Assembly: GCF_012489685.1 (NCBI RefSeq)
Contig: NC_080044.1
Coordinates: 77,362,732-77,426,731, forward strand
Length of the DNA stretch: 64,000 nucleotides
DNA from: Lotus japonicus
Taxonomy: Eukaryota; Streptophyta; Magnoliopsida; Fabales; Fabaceae
Reading direction: 5' to 3'
In this document: piece by piece, positions 11,322 through 24,313 of the stretch
How the letters are laid out: the number at the start of each line of letters is the position of its first letter
Position numbering within the stretch: the stretch's first letter is position 1
Notes under the pieces: generated by a model
What the model saw: only the letters and a program-made list of their open reading frames with translations
What the model was told of the DNA's origin: nothing
Database searches by the model: none
Program-made: the position numbers and the translations under genes

Positions 11322-12587
11322 GGGCTCGTTTGGCACGCCGTATTAGGCATGATAGTATAAGCTTATACAATACATTATGAGTTTATCCATTGTTTGGTGA
11401 TGACATTGTATTGTATAAGCTTATCCATCAAAGTCCCCTTATACGTTAAAATGGCGTATTATTTAATCCATCATGTGAGTGATGGATAAGACATGATAAG
11501 GTTGTGACGTATAAGTCACCATCACTACCACCCTCCATTGCTGCCAACTTACACCACCATTGGCACCACCACCGGGTGTTGCCGCCACCACCCGATAACC
11601 ACCGCCGCCCAACCGTCACCACCACCACCACCGCCCTACCGCCACCACAACCACCACCATATCGCCACCACCACCATAATCGCCACCACCACCCTATTGC
11701 CGCCACCAACACCACAACCACCACCCTATCGCCACCACTATCACCATTGCCTCCACCCTCCACCGTTGCCGCCACGCTACTGCAGCCGCCACCGCCACCC
11801 TATCGTCGCCAACACCACAACCACCATCGCTGCCACCACCTCCGCCGCCACCACCGGTGTTACCGCCACCACCACCGACACCACAACCACCACCCTATCG
11901 CCACCACCACCATAATGTCGCCACCACCGACACCACAACCGCCACCCTATCGCCACCACCACCACCATTGCCTCCACCCTCCACTGTCGTCGCCGCGTTA
12001 CTGCAGCCGCCACCGCCTTATCACCACCACCACACTATCGTCGCCAACACCACAACCACCATCGCTGCCACCGCCGCCACCACCGCCCTACCGCCACCGC
12101 CCTACCGTCACCACCGACACCACAACCACCACCCTATCACCACCACCACCACCATTGCGTCCACCCTCCACCATAGCCGCCACCTACCGCAGCCGCCACC
12201 GCCTTACCACCACCATCACCACCCTATCATCGCCACCACCACAACCACCATCGCTGCCACCACCACCACCAACTTATCTCCACTGTCACCACCACCGCCA
12301 CCAACACCAATCTACCACCATTGCCACCACCACCACCAACCTACCACCACTTCCATCACCACCGCCACCACCGTTATAATCACCTCCATATTTGATTTTT
12401 ATTATATCATTATTCAATATTTTACTAAACATAAAATTGCATTAATTTAAATGATATTGTAAATTATACAGAGTATGGCCAAACGCTGGATAGTATAAGA
12501 ATGTTATCAGGGCTTATACTATCAGGCCTAATACTATCAGGTCTTATACTATCAGGCCTTATACTATACGTCGCACCAAACGGGCCC
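11322..12587. mobile_element. PIF/Harbinger-like non-autonomous element
   Basis: The left end GGGCTCGTTTGGCACG and the right end CACCAAACGGGCCC are inverted copies, and TTA lies outside both ends (11319-11321 and 12588-12590). A GGGCYCGTTTGG tip with a TTA target site is the mark of Tourist/PIF-Harbinger elements. Just inside each end are short repeats built on TATACTATCAGG and TATAAGCTTAT. No transposase is encoded; the centre is the minisatellite listed next. Confidence 0.8.
11514..12378. repeat. CCACCA-type minisatellite, about 860 bp
   Basis: Imperfect repeats of CCACCACC, CCGCCACC and ACCACAACC fill this stretch, with longer blocks such as CACCACAACCACCACCCTAT recurring. They create long His/Pro/Thr-rich open frames on the plus strand and Gly/Val-rich ones on the minus strand. 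These are by-products of strand composition and I do not call them genes. Confidence 0.9.
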
Positions 12588-13348
12588 TTAGTATATTTTA
12601 GGTCGTGACATATGGTTTCATCTAAATTGGTTCATAATTTTTTTCCATAGCTTTAGTCTCAAATAATTTTTATTTAAAATAAGAACTAGTGACGTCATAA
12701 TGCTTATGTGGTCCAATTTTTCTTAGTCACCCGCTCACGTGGTATTAGTTAAAGAGAGTTTATGTGAATTTTTCACATAACTTTTGGTCTCTCCCAACCT
12801 TCATGCTAATCTTGATCAAATATGATAAAAATTTGTTGTGTGTTTGTTTAGCCCCGTTTTATGGTTTCAGTTAAAAATAAGTGGATTAACATGCATCATA
12901 ACCTGTATCAGCATGTTAGAAAAAAAGTAAAACTGAGTTTTTAATCATAAATTTGGGTTTATGAAAAGTAACTTCATATACTTTTCGATTAGAAAAGAAC
13001 TAGTAACTTCATATACTTTTCGATTAGATGTTATTTTACAATATCCTCTTCTTTCCCTCCTGTCTGGATACTAATCTTAATCAAATTCCCTCATATCTAC
13101 ATACTAATCTCAATCAAATACGATAGAAATTCAATGTCTGTGTTTGTTTAGCCTTGTGTTTTTATGGATTCACTTAAAAATAAGAGGATTAACATGCATG
13201 ATGCATCATCATGTTTGTGTATTTTTCAATTAAGTAAAACCGGGGTTTTAACCATAAAAAATGGGTTTACAACAATTAACTTCATCCGTACTTTTGAATC
13301 AGATAAAAAAAAGAGTTAGATGCTAGTATTTTACAATTTACCCATATT
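12588..13348. repeat. diverged direct repeat
   Basis: A block starting near 12810 recurs near 13110: both contain TGTGTTTGTTTAGCC, then AAAAATAAG.GGATTAACATGCAT, then a run of TTAAC/AATTAAC and a TACTTTT motif. A nested 35-bp tandem lies at about 12967-13030, where TAACTTCATATACTTTTCGA occurs twice. No coding region is seen. Confidence 0.6.
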
Positions 13349-13357
13349 GTTACACCA

Positions 13358-13471
13358 TTTTTTTTTTTACATCGGAAAGATAAATTGCATCCGTCAAGAA
13401 TTGATCCCGGATCTCCCCTACCCAACTCATATTTCCCCGAGCTCCTACCACTTAAGCTATCATACGGGAAC
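13358..13471 (-). mobile_element. tRNA-derived SINE, minus strand
   Basis: On the minus strand the 5' part reads GATAGCTTAAGTGGTAGGAG (A-box-like), followed by CCGGGATCAATTC (B-box-like), then ATTTATCTTTCC and a poly(A) tail (poly(T) at 13358-13368). A perfect 9-bp target duplication, GTTACACCA, flanks it at 13349-13357 and 13472-13480. It is the same family as the copies at 16430 and 29836. Confidence 0.82.
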
Positions 13472-13480
13472 GTTACACCA

Positions 13481-14639
13481 CAGTGGCGGAGGCACAGGGG
13501 TGACTCCCCCCTGCTTAGTCACCCCTGCGTTATTGGAATTTCTCTCCTGATGTTCCTTTTTTTTCTATTAACAATGTGGGACTTGACTTTCTATGTTGTG
13601 GGTTGTATTTTATCTATGTGGGACTTCATTTAGTCACCCCTGACTCAAATGAAACATTAAGTTTTATTAACGAGGTGTTCATCCTTGTTGTGGGTTGTGT
13701 TTTGCCTATATGGGACTTGAGTTTTGACAACTTCATTTTTTCTTTTTTATTAACGATGTGGGACTTTAGTTAGTCCTATGGTGTGAGTTGTATTTTGCCT
13801 ATGTTGTACTTTGCATATTCAACACCTAGAGAAAGAAATTTTACAGCTAATCAGTGAAAAAAATGAAAAGCTTGACTATGAGAGAGTGGAGCAGAGGAAT
13901 CAGAGAGAAAGCAGAGCTAGAAATTTTACATGAGAAGTTGTGACTTGTGAGAGAGGATGAATCAAAGAGAAAGAAGAGCTATAAATGTCACACTTGAAGG
14001 AGATTGTCACGGTGGTGAAGGTTTTGGGGATGCAGGAAAGTTGATGATGGTGGCAGTGAATAGTTGTTATTATTGTGATCTGTTGGTGGTTCAAAGGTAA
14101 TGGAAAGAAGGGAAATGGAAGATGATGAAGTAGAGGTGCTGCTTAGTGTAAGGACTAGGACATTGGTGGGAAGGTGGAAGAAACATTTCATGGAGGATGA
14201 GTTTTGTGATATGATGCTATGGGATGAAGGAGATGATTTTTGGAGGTCTCTGTGAAGAAGTGAAGTAAGTTTTTTTGGTGGTGATAAGTTCCCTAGATAT
14301 CTCCTAGTTTTCTACCTATACAATAGCTAAATAATAAACTTCATTGCTCTTCACTTTCTCATGTATGAATTTTTATACATATTCAAATTTTCATAAGTTC
14401 AAACTCGAATTTATCGGTTCAATTCTTTTTTGGTTGCTTAATTGGTCTGATGATATATGAGATTAAATTTGTGGTGTTTGTGTTTTGCTTAGGAAAAAGG
14501 TGATAAAAATTATGCACATTAAGTGTTTGTAAAAAGTTCCTTTAAGATTTAGCCTTCAATAAAGGGGCTTAAAATTTTCTTACAAATTATACTCATTTAA
14601 ATCGTAGTCCCCCTCCTGAAATTTCTGGCTCCGCCCCAG
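13481..14639. mobile_element. possible hAT-like element
   Basis: The left end CAGTGGCGGAGGCA is roughly mirrored by TGGCTCCGCCCCAG at the right. CAG.GGCGGA ends are common in hAT-like plant elements. No exact 8-bp target duplication is visible, so the borders are tentative. Inside, imperfect repeats contain GTGGGACTT and GTGGGTTGTATTTTGCCTAT (13570-13800). No transposase is seen. Confidence 0.4.
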
Positions 14640-15279
14640 CACCATTTCATAGTATACCTATAGTTTTATGTTTACTTTAGTAATTTAATCTCTGGAACTA
14701 GTTTCACTCTATTCAATAAAAACATTCATCTATTAATACTTACTTTTTTATATCATTTTGAAACAAAAATTCATTTTTTCAAACTATTTATCCAGCTTAA
14801 TTTTACCTAATTTATATGAATTTTATTTTCTTGCATTGTAATATGAATTATTTTACACTTACATTCCATAATTTCATGCCACACGTTATCTTAAACGTCA
14901 AAAGGCGGTTAAAAGATTTTTTAGTTTTTTTTTTTATAGATTTTTTAGTTTATTAAATATAAAGTTTATTTTCTGATAGAACAAACAACCACTTGGTTTT
15001 TTTTGTGTAAAAGTACATTATTAACTCCATTCTGTAAAAAATAGATAGATCTACATTACCAAAAGTGTCTTTTAGATTTAACATTCCAAACTACCCTTGA
15101 TGCTTAGGAATCCTAAATTGTATATTCTAATGGGCAGAACATGAAAGAGATTTGAGACTCCATTGACATTCCGTTCCATTGAATTATGAAACAAACACAA
15201 TCTTAACTTAATTATTTTAAACACATTCATTTCATTTTTTCCTTTCCATTAAAATTCATTCATTTCATTTTTTCCTTTC

Positions 15280-16985
15280 CATTAAACAAACTTTTACATG
15301 TTGTTTTGTGAGAGAGGGTTTCAATGTTGTTTCTCTATCACCTAATTAATGAATGTCATAGTGTAAGTGGAGTTCCTTATTATTATGATTTTTAAAATCT
15401 GAAATATGATCCGTTAACTATTTGTGTTATGAATTTATGTTTATGTTAAAAAAACAATTATTCAGAAAATGTTTGTTTGTTTATGATATTCAAATTGTTT
15501 CATAACTTTATTTATGTTCATCTTTTTCATCAAAGAACCCCACCCCCATTCTCCATATCCATCATCATCAACCACCACCAGTCTAATATCATCAATCACA
15601 TCCTTCTCTTTTTTCCCCTTTCACTCCCAACCCTATGCTTTGCAAGTTGCACCCACCTGAAACACTCATTGTCTGGGTTCGCAAAGCTCCCACCTATTTT
15701 ACGTTTTATACAAGGGATAAGCAAACTTAGGCAGAGATTCTTCAAGGATCATCGTCGGAATTGAAATTGGAGTTTGAAGAAAGCAACTGAATTAAATCAA
15801 TCCCATAAAACAGCGAAATCAACCTAGAAACCCCAATCTACAGTAACCCTTGGACCACCTATGACCTTTCCTTCTGCCGCTTACAACCTCCCATGCGACC
15901 ATGACCTCCATTGAGCAAGGCAAGGACCATCGCAAAAGTTGAGCCCAACACAACCTCTTCTCCAACCTTGCTATCATGGATATGCTCAAACGAGCCAAGC
16001 CCTTCACAATCTAGGTTTTGATATGAATTTTCATAATTTTGAGTCTCAATCAGGGTATTCTCCAGCTCCGAACCATTTCTTCAAGTTTCAAACCATGTTG
16101 CCATTGGTGGTGGTGGTGGGGGTTTGATCGTTGTTATTGGCATCAGTTCTCGTTTGACTCAGAATCAAAAACAGTTGGTTCTAAATTGGAAGTGATTGCA
16201 TGATTATGAATCAAATGTGTTGTCCCGGTGGTGTTGTTGTAGCCATAGAAAAATCACAATGTTCAGGAATGAAGATGAAGTTGAAGGTGATGAAGATTGA
16301 AGAGGGATTAGTGTTAAAAAAATTAGGATTAGATTTAAACAAATACAAAATCATGTTCTTTTAGTTAAGAGGAAAACAAAATCTTAATGAAGGTTTAATT
16401 TGATTTTTTTTATTTAAAAATTAAAGTCTCTGAATGATAGCTTAAATGGTAAGAGTTAGATGACATATTGGTTGAGAGAGGAATGTTAGGGATCAATCCC
16501 TAGTGGGTGTAATTTATCTTTCCAATGTACAAAAAACATTTTTTAATGGTTATTGTTGATATTCTACTCAGCCTAATGTTTCATTCCATGTTTAAAGGGA
16601 AGCTAATGTGTGCACTGACAAGCTAACTGCATTACCAGTTTGATCTCCATATAAGGTCTCTACTGCATACTGAGTTAAATTCGCTTCTTGTTTTGTACTG
16701 GCACTGTTATGTTGACTTAGCGTAGTTTTGTCCTTCTTTCAGTTATTCAATAAAAATATTTAAACTTTATTTAAAACTAAAATTGTCTAAATCACCCATG
16801 AAGATAATGCTATCACGTTTAGTGGACTTATGATTTTATTTAGGCTTAAAGGGTCAAATGACCCCTGAAATTACAATAATAAAGAACCTCACTTAACATT
16901 CATTCATTAGGTGATAGAGAAACAACATTGTATTATAACCCCTCTCACAAAATAACATGTAAAAATTTGTCTTTCCATAGTATTT
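15280..16985. mobile_element. 1.7-kb element with about 100-bp inverted ends
   Basis: The left arm (about 15280-15380) contains ACATGTTGTTTTGTGAGAG, then CAATGTTGTTTCTCTATCAC and AATGAATG. The right arm (about 16885-16985) carries the reverse complement of the same blocks in the mirrored order. Long inverted ends fit a non-autonomous Mutator-like element, but I could not find a clean target duplication. The interior (15480-16430) has no intact gene. Confidence 0.55.
16430..16552 (+). mobile_element. tRNA-derived SINE copy, plus strand
   Basis: GATAGCTTAAATGGTAAGAG followed by GGGATCAATCCC and ATTTATCTTTCCAATGTAC ending in an A-run matches the SINE family at 13358 and 29836. It sits inside the larger inverted-repeat element and so inserted into it or was carried along. 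Target duplication not clear. Confidence 0.6.
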
Positions 16986-17258
16986 CCACATTTTAATCTT
17001 GGAAAAGCAAAATCTGACTTTTCAACATGTGTAGTTAAAAGGTTAACTAAAATCCAAACAAACTTAACATTAAAAAATGATGCTTCTATAAATGAAAAAG
17101 AAATAGATAATCAATAGATTCAAAACCTTCTTCTCATCAATGCATATGAACCATCGTCAAAACCGTAGCATGATATCGATTCTCCGATCACCGTTGCTTC
17201 CACCCAATTCACAAGCTCCCTACATAACACGCTAACACTTTCAATTTTCAACGTTACA

Positions 17259-20200
17259 ATGTTACTCACTTTCACTTCTCACCACCCTTTCGTTCCACAT
17301 TCACTCTTCACCACAAACAGAATCTGCAACAACCTCTCCCTCTCCATCATCCCCTTACCCCCTCTGCATCTCAACAACACCGTCAAATACTCCACACCGC
17401 CGCACAGGTTCAGCTCCTTCACGACCCATGCCGACTCCCTCCGCCGCCGATCCGAACCTTCCGTCGCCGGCGATTCCAGTTTTGACTCATTTCTCTCTTT
17501 ACTCGAACTCACGTGCCTGCTATCTTCGGTTGTTGTGTCGGCAGGTGTTGCGGTGATTGCGGCATGGAAGAAGGAGCTATTGGCGGTTATTGGAAGCAGA
17601 GCTTCTGTTTGGGGTGTTTTGATGTTGGCGGTTGGGGTTCTCACTGGGGCGGTGATTCGGAGGCGGCAGTGGAGGGAGACGGTTGTGACGGGCGGGTTTG
17701 CTGGGTCGGAGGTGAATTTGCTTCAGAGGATTGGGAAATTGGAGGAGGATTTGAGAAGCTCAACGAATGTTGTTAGGGTTCTGTCGAGGCAGCTTGAGAA
17801 ATTGGGGATTAGGTTTCGGGTCACTCGTCAGTCTTTGAAGGACCCCATAGCTGAGGTAATTACTGCAAAACTAGTATTGTTTTATGATTTCACAATTCAT
17901 GTGTGGAATATAGCTGTTGACTGAATTTAAGAGTTTGTAGGAGGAAATTAGAGTAGCTTTTAGAATAGCAAATGGAGAAGGTCATGTAGGATAAGAAGTT
18001 AGAACCTGTTTGGTTTCATTCACAGAACAATATCAGAACGATAGGATAAGACGTTTGAACCTGTTTAGCTCTTTCAATCTGTAAGCAAATTGTATCAAAC
18101 TGTTCAATATGGAAGTGAATTGCACATTGCCTATTTTAACTTCTGTTGGGAATTCATTCAGAATGAGAGTGGCTAGGATTGAATTTCTATCCTTTTTTTT
18201 TATATACGCTTTGGTACCATGTTAAACATCACGTTTCTCGAAAGCTTAAGTTGTTGGCTAGGTGTCTGTGACTGTGTTTATATATCCACCTTTCATCGCT
18301 TTCATCTCCTCCTTCTTCACCATTATTTTCTAATTTCTATCTCATTGGAATCCAGCTCTGGATCTTCAGTATCCCTTTGCTTCTTACTTTGCCTTGGTTT
18401 CAGATATTTATAGTTGCTTCTCTAACACCAACTGGTCTTGCTAATACCCGCTTGTCAATTCTTATTTAGTATCCCCAAAGAAGACTTCGTCTTAAAAATG
18501 TTCATCAACAAATGTTTACAATACCCTAAGCTGTTGAAAGTCATTCAACTAATTATTTTGTTAAAATTTTGATTTGATCCATTAGCATCATGTTTATAAA
18601 ATCAGATACAAGTCTTTAGGGTTTTTACACGTCTGTCATCAGTTAACTGTTAAAATTTACTACCGACTAAATTCAATAAGGCTTATGCACTGAAGGCAAC
18701 TGAGTGTCTCACTGAAGGTAACTGTAGTGCAGTAGTGTCTCAACCAGGAAGAGGCCCTGAACCCTTTTAATGCCTCTCCTCACTGACTTAGGTGAGCTCT
18801 TTGGTTCCTTTAGACTATACTGATTTACGGCCACAGAGATTGTGTACAGGTCACACTACTAAGCAATGAGCATTATTTCACTTCCATGTGGCTCTGTCAC
18901 AGTTGGAAAATCAACACGTTGCTTACTGAATTACTCAGAAATATCCCTGTGGCTCTTAAACTAGGGTTGAATGGCAGCAGTCCAACAAAGGTAGTTAGAA
19001 TCAGAAAGAGTCGCAGTTCTGAGAGTTGAAGAGCCAAGACCACAGAACTGAACGTTCCTGTTTTCCCGGTTAAGGGAGAGGTTATGGAAATATGTAATCG
19101 TTACCAACTCAAAGCAGGAATGCAACAATCCCACTCAGGAATACTGCCAAACAGCACCAAACAGTGGAAATGGGAGCCAAATAAGGGTTATGCCATCAGG
19201 GGTGAGAGCACAGCAGACCTGGCAGGAATAGGGCTAAAATAACAAGGCCAATCTGAGTCCAACGGCAAGAGAGAAAACCCAGACAAGGATGTTAGAGCCA
19301 AACCATGGAAGTTTTGGTGGAGACTCAACAATCTATTTGATGTTTACAGCACGGGACAGCAAAAAACACTTAAATTTGTTAAATTTTGCACCTTGACATT
19401 TCTTAAGTAAAAATGTATTGCTAAATAGTTTTATGTTAATTTTTTTGATATTTAAATTATTTTTAATATTTATTTGTCATACACTCATACACTAGCTGAT
19501 TGCTTCTAATTGAAGTTTAATATATTGAGTCTATGTAATGTAATGAACAAAAGAATCTGATGAAAAATATATCTAATTATGTGTTCATTTCTTGAAGACT
19601 GCAGCTCTGGCGCAGAAGAATTCTGAGGCTGCAAGAGCATTAGCAGTGCAATCAGACATTTTGGAGAAGGAGCTTGGTGAAATGCAACAGGTTTTACTAG
19701 CAATGCAGGTAATCATCCTCCTGTGTTATTTAATCCCTGCCCAACATAGGAGGAACTATTTAGAAATAAAATGATAGGTGCTTATTAGTGGAGTTTGAAG
19801 GCAGGATTATTTACTGTCTGTTATTTTGTTCCACTCACCTTTTTATCTTTAGCGTGCATTAGGGATGTTTTAATTTTGATCCACTGATAGTGTCACACAA
19901 ACAACTGCTAAATCCTTCACTGCAAGTGCAAAATCTTAGTACAATGATGTGCCATATTTTTTATATTTTGAATGTGAAAACTAGTGCTACGTTGATCATG
20001 GGTCCAGTTGAAACTCATACTTTGGGCTTAAGATCTAAGTTAAAATTTTCTTGATCACCTTTCTTTCTGAAGTATCCTCAGAATATTTTGATCATATAGT
20101 TTGAGTTTCCTTGATTGTGTAGGAACAACAGCAAAAACAACTTGATCTTATTCTTGCAATTGCGAAGGCTGGAAAGCTATGGGAAAGCAAGCGAGAAACT

Positions 20201-20275
20201 AGTGAGGAACACAATACGTTAGAGGTTTCTAACTCAGCGTCAGATGAGGTAAAACAGGAGGTCCGTCAAATTTGA
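17259..20275 (+). CDS. predicted plastid membrane protein with coiled coil, function unknown
   Basis: Three exons, 17259-17855, 19598-19708 and 20123-20275, join in phase 0 to give 286 residues. The first 70 or so residues are rich in Ser, Thr, Pro, Arg and poor in acidic residues, resembling a plastid transit peptide. Two hydrophobic segments follow (about residues 80-100 around LLSSVVVSAGVAVIAAW and 110-130 around VWGVLMLAVGVLTGAVI). The remainder is a charged helical region with coiled-coil character (LLQRIGKLEEDLRSSTNVV onward, then KELGEMQQVLLAMQEQQQ). The start is the only ATG that gives the transit-like leader. I do not recognise a named family; plastid location is inference. Intron 1 (1.7 kb) is long compared with the exons. 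Confidence 0.8.
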
Positions 20276-22119
20276 AGCTTGGGTTAAACTGAGAGGAACA
20301 TCCTAATTTTTCAGGGTGGTGTGCAAAGTATTCTTTCTTACTGCTGTGTACACTGAATCATCAATCAACACACAAAGTCATGTTACCCTGAATTTTTTCA
20401 GCACAAATAATAATCACAAGTTTTATCCAGAGTGCCTCAAAGTTTGCTGTGAGTACAGGTGAGAAGAAATTACTCAACCCAAAATAAGATGTTTAGAATA
20501 TGCTGAACTCTCTCGTTATAGATTTCAGGAACTTACTGGTGGTTAGTTGTGCTAGTGCTTTTTTTCAAGTAACTCATAATCAATTTTCTTTCTACATGCT
20601 TATGTTATCGTTATAAAGGCTCAGTATTCACACGTTTTTTTATTTCTCTTCCGTTTTTCTGTATCCAAGTCAAATGACTTAAATATACCTTGATATTGAA
20701 AATGTTTCTTGGTTAGATTGTTGTATAGCTCAGTTACCCGAGTAAATATGCCTTAAATCCATTGAAGAAAAATAATCTGTTCGAGGCTTGAACACGAACA
20801 CATCGAACTAACCTTTATTATTTGTTTCTAATTTGTTAGTTTGTGAGCTGGTATGGTATGTATTGTAATATTATATTCTAGTAGTGTTGCATATCAGCAT
20901 ATATGAGGTTTGTTTTTCTCTACTTGATGTATGTGCTGTTTGACTGTCTTTGTAGCATTAATCCAATGACTTTACACAAAAAAAGAGGATAGGGAAGCAA
21001 CGATGAAGACTATAAATTATCATGAACCATAATAATAAACCACATTATCAAAGATAAGGATTTGTACATAGCAAATCAATTTTCAAGAATATAAAAGGGT
21101 GTTCAAGTAAGAGTCCATTCATTTTAAAGTTTAGTAGAATTAAGTTTGTGAACTTAAATTTACAATAAACCTATTTGTGTTTTAAGGTTGTGAATTAAGG
21201 TTGAACTTAAATTACAAACCTTATCTCATGTAGTCAAATTAATTATATATTTATTCTTCGTATAAAAATATTAGCTATATATCAATTGGTTTTCACATGT
21301 TGTGTTTCGTATAAAAATATTTTTTCTTCTAAGTCATATAGTCCATGTTTAGATACACATAAACGGTAGAAAGTTATGCTGAACCAAAATCATTTCCCTT
21401 AATTAATTTTTACTTATGTCGATTATGATTTTAATTTTATTGTGATTTTGTCTGTTAGATCTCGGTCACCCCTTGTAAAAATCTTGCTCCGCCCCTATGG
21501 AGAAGGTTGCCAGAGAAGGGGGAAGGCAGTTAAATAAATTACAGTTAAAAAATATGAAAAAAAAAGTAATAGTTATAATTTAGGTGAATTTGTGGTACCA
21601 ATATTTTTTTTCGGGTGTGGTACCTCGTATAGTACTTTAAGTTATAATTTTGTTATTTTATTTAAAAAAATGGATGATGTATTGTTGCAATTTTAAGAAT
21701 TTAAGTTCAATGACTCAATGAACTAAATCACTAATAACATATTGTATTTAAGTTTGTTTATACTGTTCAATGCACGATTTGAAAAACTAGGGTTTTATGT
21801 TTAACTTTCAACTTTGAGAGATCATCTAAGATCCTTTCTTGTCAGGATCTTCTTTTTCCATGCCTCACCTATGTTGAACCTTGCAAATCTTCATCCATCA
21901 TTTTATTTTAAGTTCAAATTGTTTTATTTTTCTATTAATTTATATCATTATGGGTACCACGCCTTAATCTGGCTTAAGATACCACAGCAAGCATCTATAA
22001 TTTATTAGCACTTAGGCAAAACTGCATTAGGAAGTGTAATTTTCTGTTTTCATATTTTTTAACAGTAAAACCCATGGTTCTGTTTTTGAAATATAAACAA
22101 GTAAACAACAGTAAATTGT
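20276..22119. other. intergenic, transposon scraps
   Basis: Includes the 3' untranslated region of the preceding gene and AT-rich DNA. Near 21460-21500 GGTCACCCCTTGTAAAA and CTCCGCCCC resemble the right side of the hAT-like element at 13481, suggesting a truncated relative. No gene seen. Confidence 0.45.
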
Positions 22120-22640
22120 TTACTTATCTAGGTTTTCCCAAGGGGGTTTTTTCTAGAAAGGTTTTAACGAGGCAAATTTCTTTTATCTTTCTCCTAGGGG
22201 TAGCGGGTTTAGATTAGAAGTTGTTTGGGGGTTAATCTGCTGTATCTCTACTGCTTCTTGCTTCTGTAATTTTTTTCTTTCTATTTGTATTGGGTTGAAG
22301 TATTGGATTTCAGTCTCAGAAATCACCTTGAAGTAATTGATTATCACAATCAATGCTATGTTAGGAACAATCAATTTGTAAGAGAAGAAAGAAAGTCAAG
22401 AAAAACACATTCAGATCAGAAGAAGAATGAACAGAGGGAAAAACTTTATTAGCATTGATCGCACAATCACAGTGCATATTACAACATTTATAGCTAATCA
22501 TTAGCTAAGGACTAAAACCAGCTCAGCTCACAAACTAAAGGACTAAAACTCTAAACCTTATAAAATCTGAAGGACTAATTCTAAATTACACAATATTACA
22601 ACATGAAGTACCAGGGGTACTTCTATTTAATATATTTTTC
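22120..22640. mobile_element. retrotransposon remnant
   Basis: GGTTTTCCCAAGGGGG then AAGGTTTTAACGAGGCAA is the pattern seen at the 3' ends of the LINE remnants at 52846 and 59224. From about 22360 the sequence starts TGTTAGGAACAAT, resembling a Copia LTR beginning, and continues into AT-rich DNA to a GGGGTACTTC motif. No coding domain is visible, so class assignment is tentative. Confidence 0.4.
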
Positions 22641-24313
22641 AATGGCTTATAAAAAAAAAATAAACAACAGTAAACAGTTCAGAGCAAGCATAGATTTGAA
22701 AGGTACATCATAATATATAGACGCAAGCGTGACTGTCAGTCTTTTTGCAGTGAAAGACCTTTAATTAACTCCGATAATGGTATTTTCATCCTGTCATCAA
22801 ACTTTCATTCATCAAAAGCTAATAAAGATTGACCAAAAAAATAATCAAAAGCTAATAAATTTAATTTTGGACCTCTGAGTGGAAAAAAGGGACGTACGAC
22901 CGGTCATTCACAGAGTCACAATCCCTCTCACCCTCTTTGTGCAATGTCAATAATCTAATGCCAGCTTTGACTAATTGAAAGCCGCTGCGAACTACGAAAG
23001 GAATCACTTAACCTCGAAAAGGAAACTGTGACAGGAATAGTTACACTTGCCCTTTAAGCTTATTTGGTTTGAAATGCTTTCTTCAACTGTGCTAGATCAA
23101 TTTTAGAAATTCACCACTATGTGCACATGTTTGGCTTTACATTAAAGTAATTGTGAACACGATTTCACATCTACAACACACCTCACATATATACTCTCAA
23201 TTTTTCTCTCTATCTCTCTTTTTAATACATTACATTATATATCATCTCTATATCTATTTTCTATTCTATCTTACTTTAGATGTCTGCAACATTTGGGTGT
23301 ACACAAACATAATTGTGTTCTTTGGTGTCATGTTACATGTCGAAAGGTTCGTTATTATTATGCTTATTATAATGATATCATAGGGCCACTTCCGTAGGAG
23401 TTCAATTGAATTATGAGAGGAAAGTAATAAATACTTGTCAGCAATGTCATTTTTAGTCATTCAATTCTATGAAAACGAATTCGTATTTCTTGGGAAAAAT
23501 CCAAAATCGATCCACTCTTTGGAGCTAACAAGATTGTTACACCACATTCAGTTTGCCCAGCAGCCATATAAATAGTCACTGCAAAATTACATAATTAACC
23601 GTGTTTATGGGTTAAGAGAAGTTGTTTCTATTCATCACAACCCTGATTCACCTGATTCACTGTGATTTTTCAATGTATACCTGAGCATGAGCATGAGCAT
23701 GCACTTAGTCGAACACAGTCAAAATGATAAACCCTTGGGGAGTAGTACATGAAAAATTAGATAGCATAATAAATGCTAATTTTAACCCTCTGAGAGGAAC
23801 ACAAAGAAACTTGTTTTTCCACCAAAGCTACTACTAATAATCACCAGTTCACCACAGCCTCCTCAAGAAGCTACTAATATAAAACACTGAGCAAGGGGTC
23901 CTTGATACTGATGTGGATTCTCCCAATTTGCTTAACCCTCTTGACTCGTTCCTTTCACTTTTTTCTTCTGCAGAGTCTGCACTAGCCTGCACTGCACCCT
24001 CTCTCTCCACTTTCTCTCTCTCTCTCTCTCACTTCCTTCCAACACATCTTCCAATTTATGTACCTCTCATCTCCTCTTTCTTCAGGCTATAAGCCATGAC
24101 AAGAAAAGCACTCAACACTAGAAAAAATTAAGTAAAAAGCCATCTTTCTTAGCTGTGTTGTTTCAGCACAAACACAATTCGCTACATAAAGTTTCTACAG
24201 GTCTGGCATTCGGATCTGACTTCACTTACACATTAAATTTTGCCTCCTTCTCTTTTTGCTTCTTCTTTTAGATGGGGAAGGAATGACTTCAAGGGGTGAC
24301 ATGATATTCATTC
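22641..24313. other. intergenic region upstream of EPFL gene
   Basis: AT-rich DNA with a CT-microsatellite near 24000-24030 that probably belongs to the promoter or leader of the EPFL gene. Short upstream ATGs precede the EPFL start. No other gene recognised. Confidence 0.5.

Noticed and set aside
11504..12450. Long His/Pro/Thr-rich open frames (up to 291 codons)
   Set aside because: They are forced by the CCACCA-type repeat, exist in several frames at once and lie inside a transposon.
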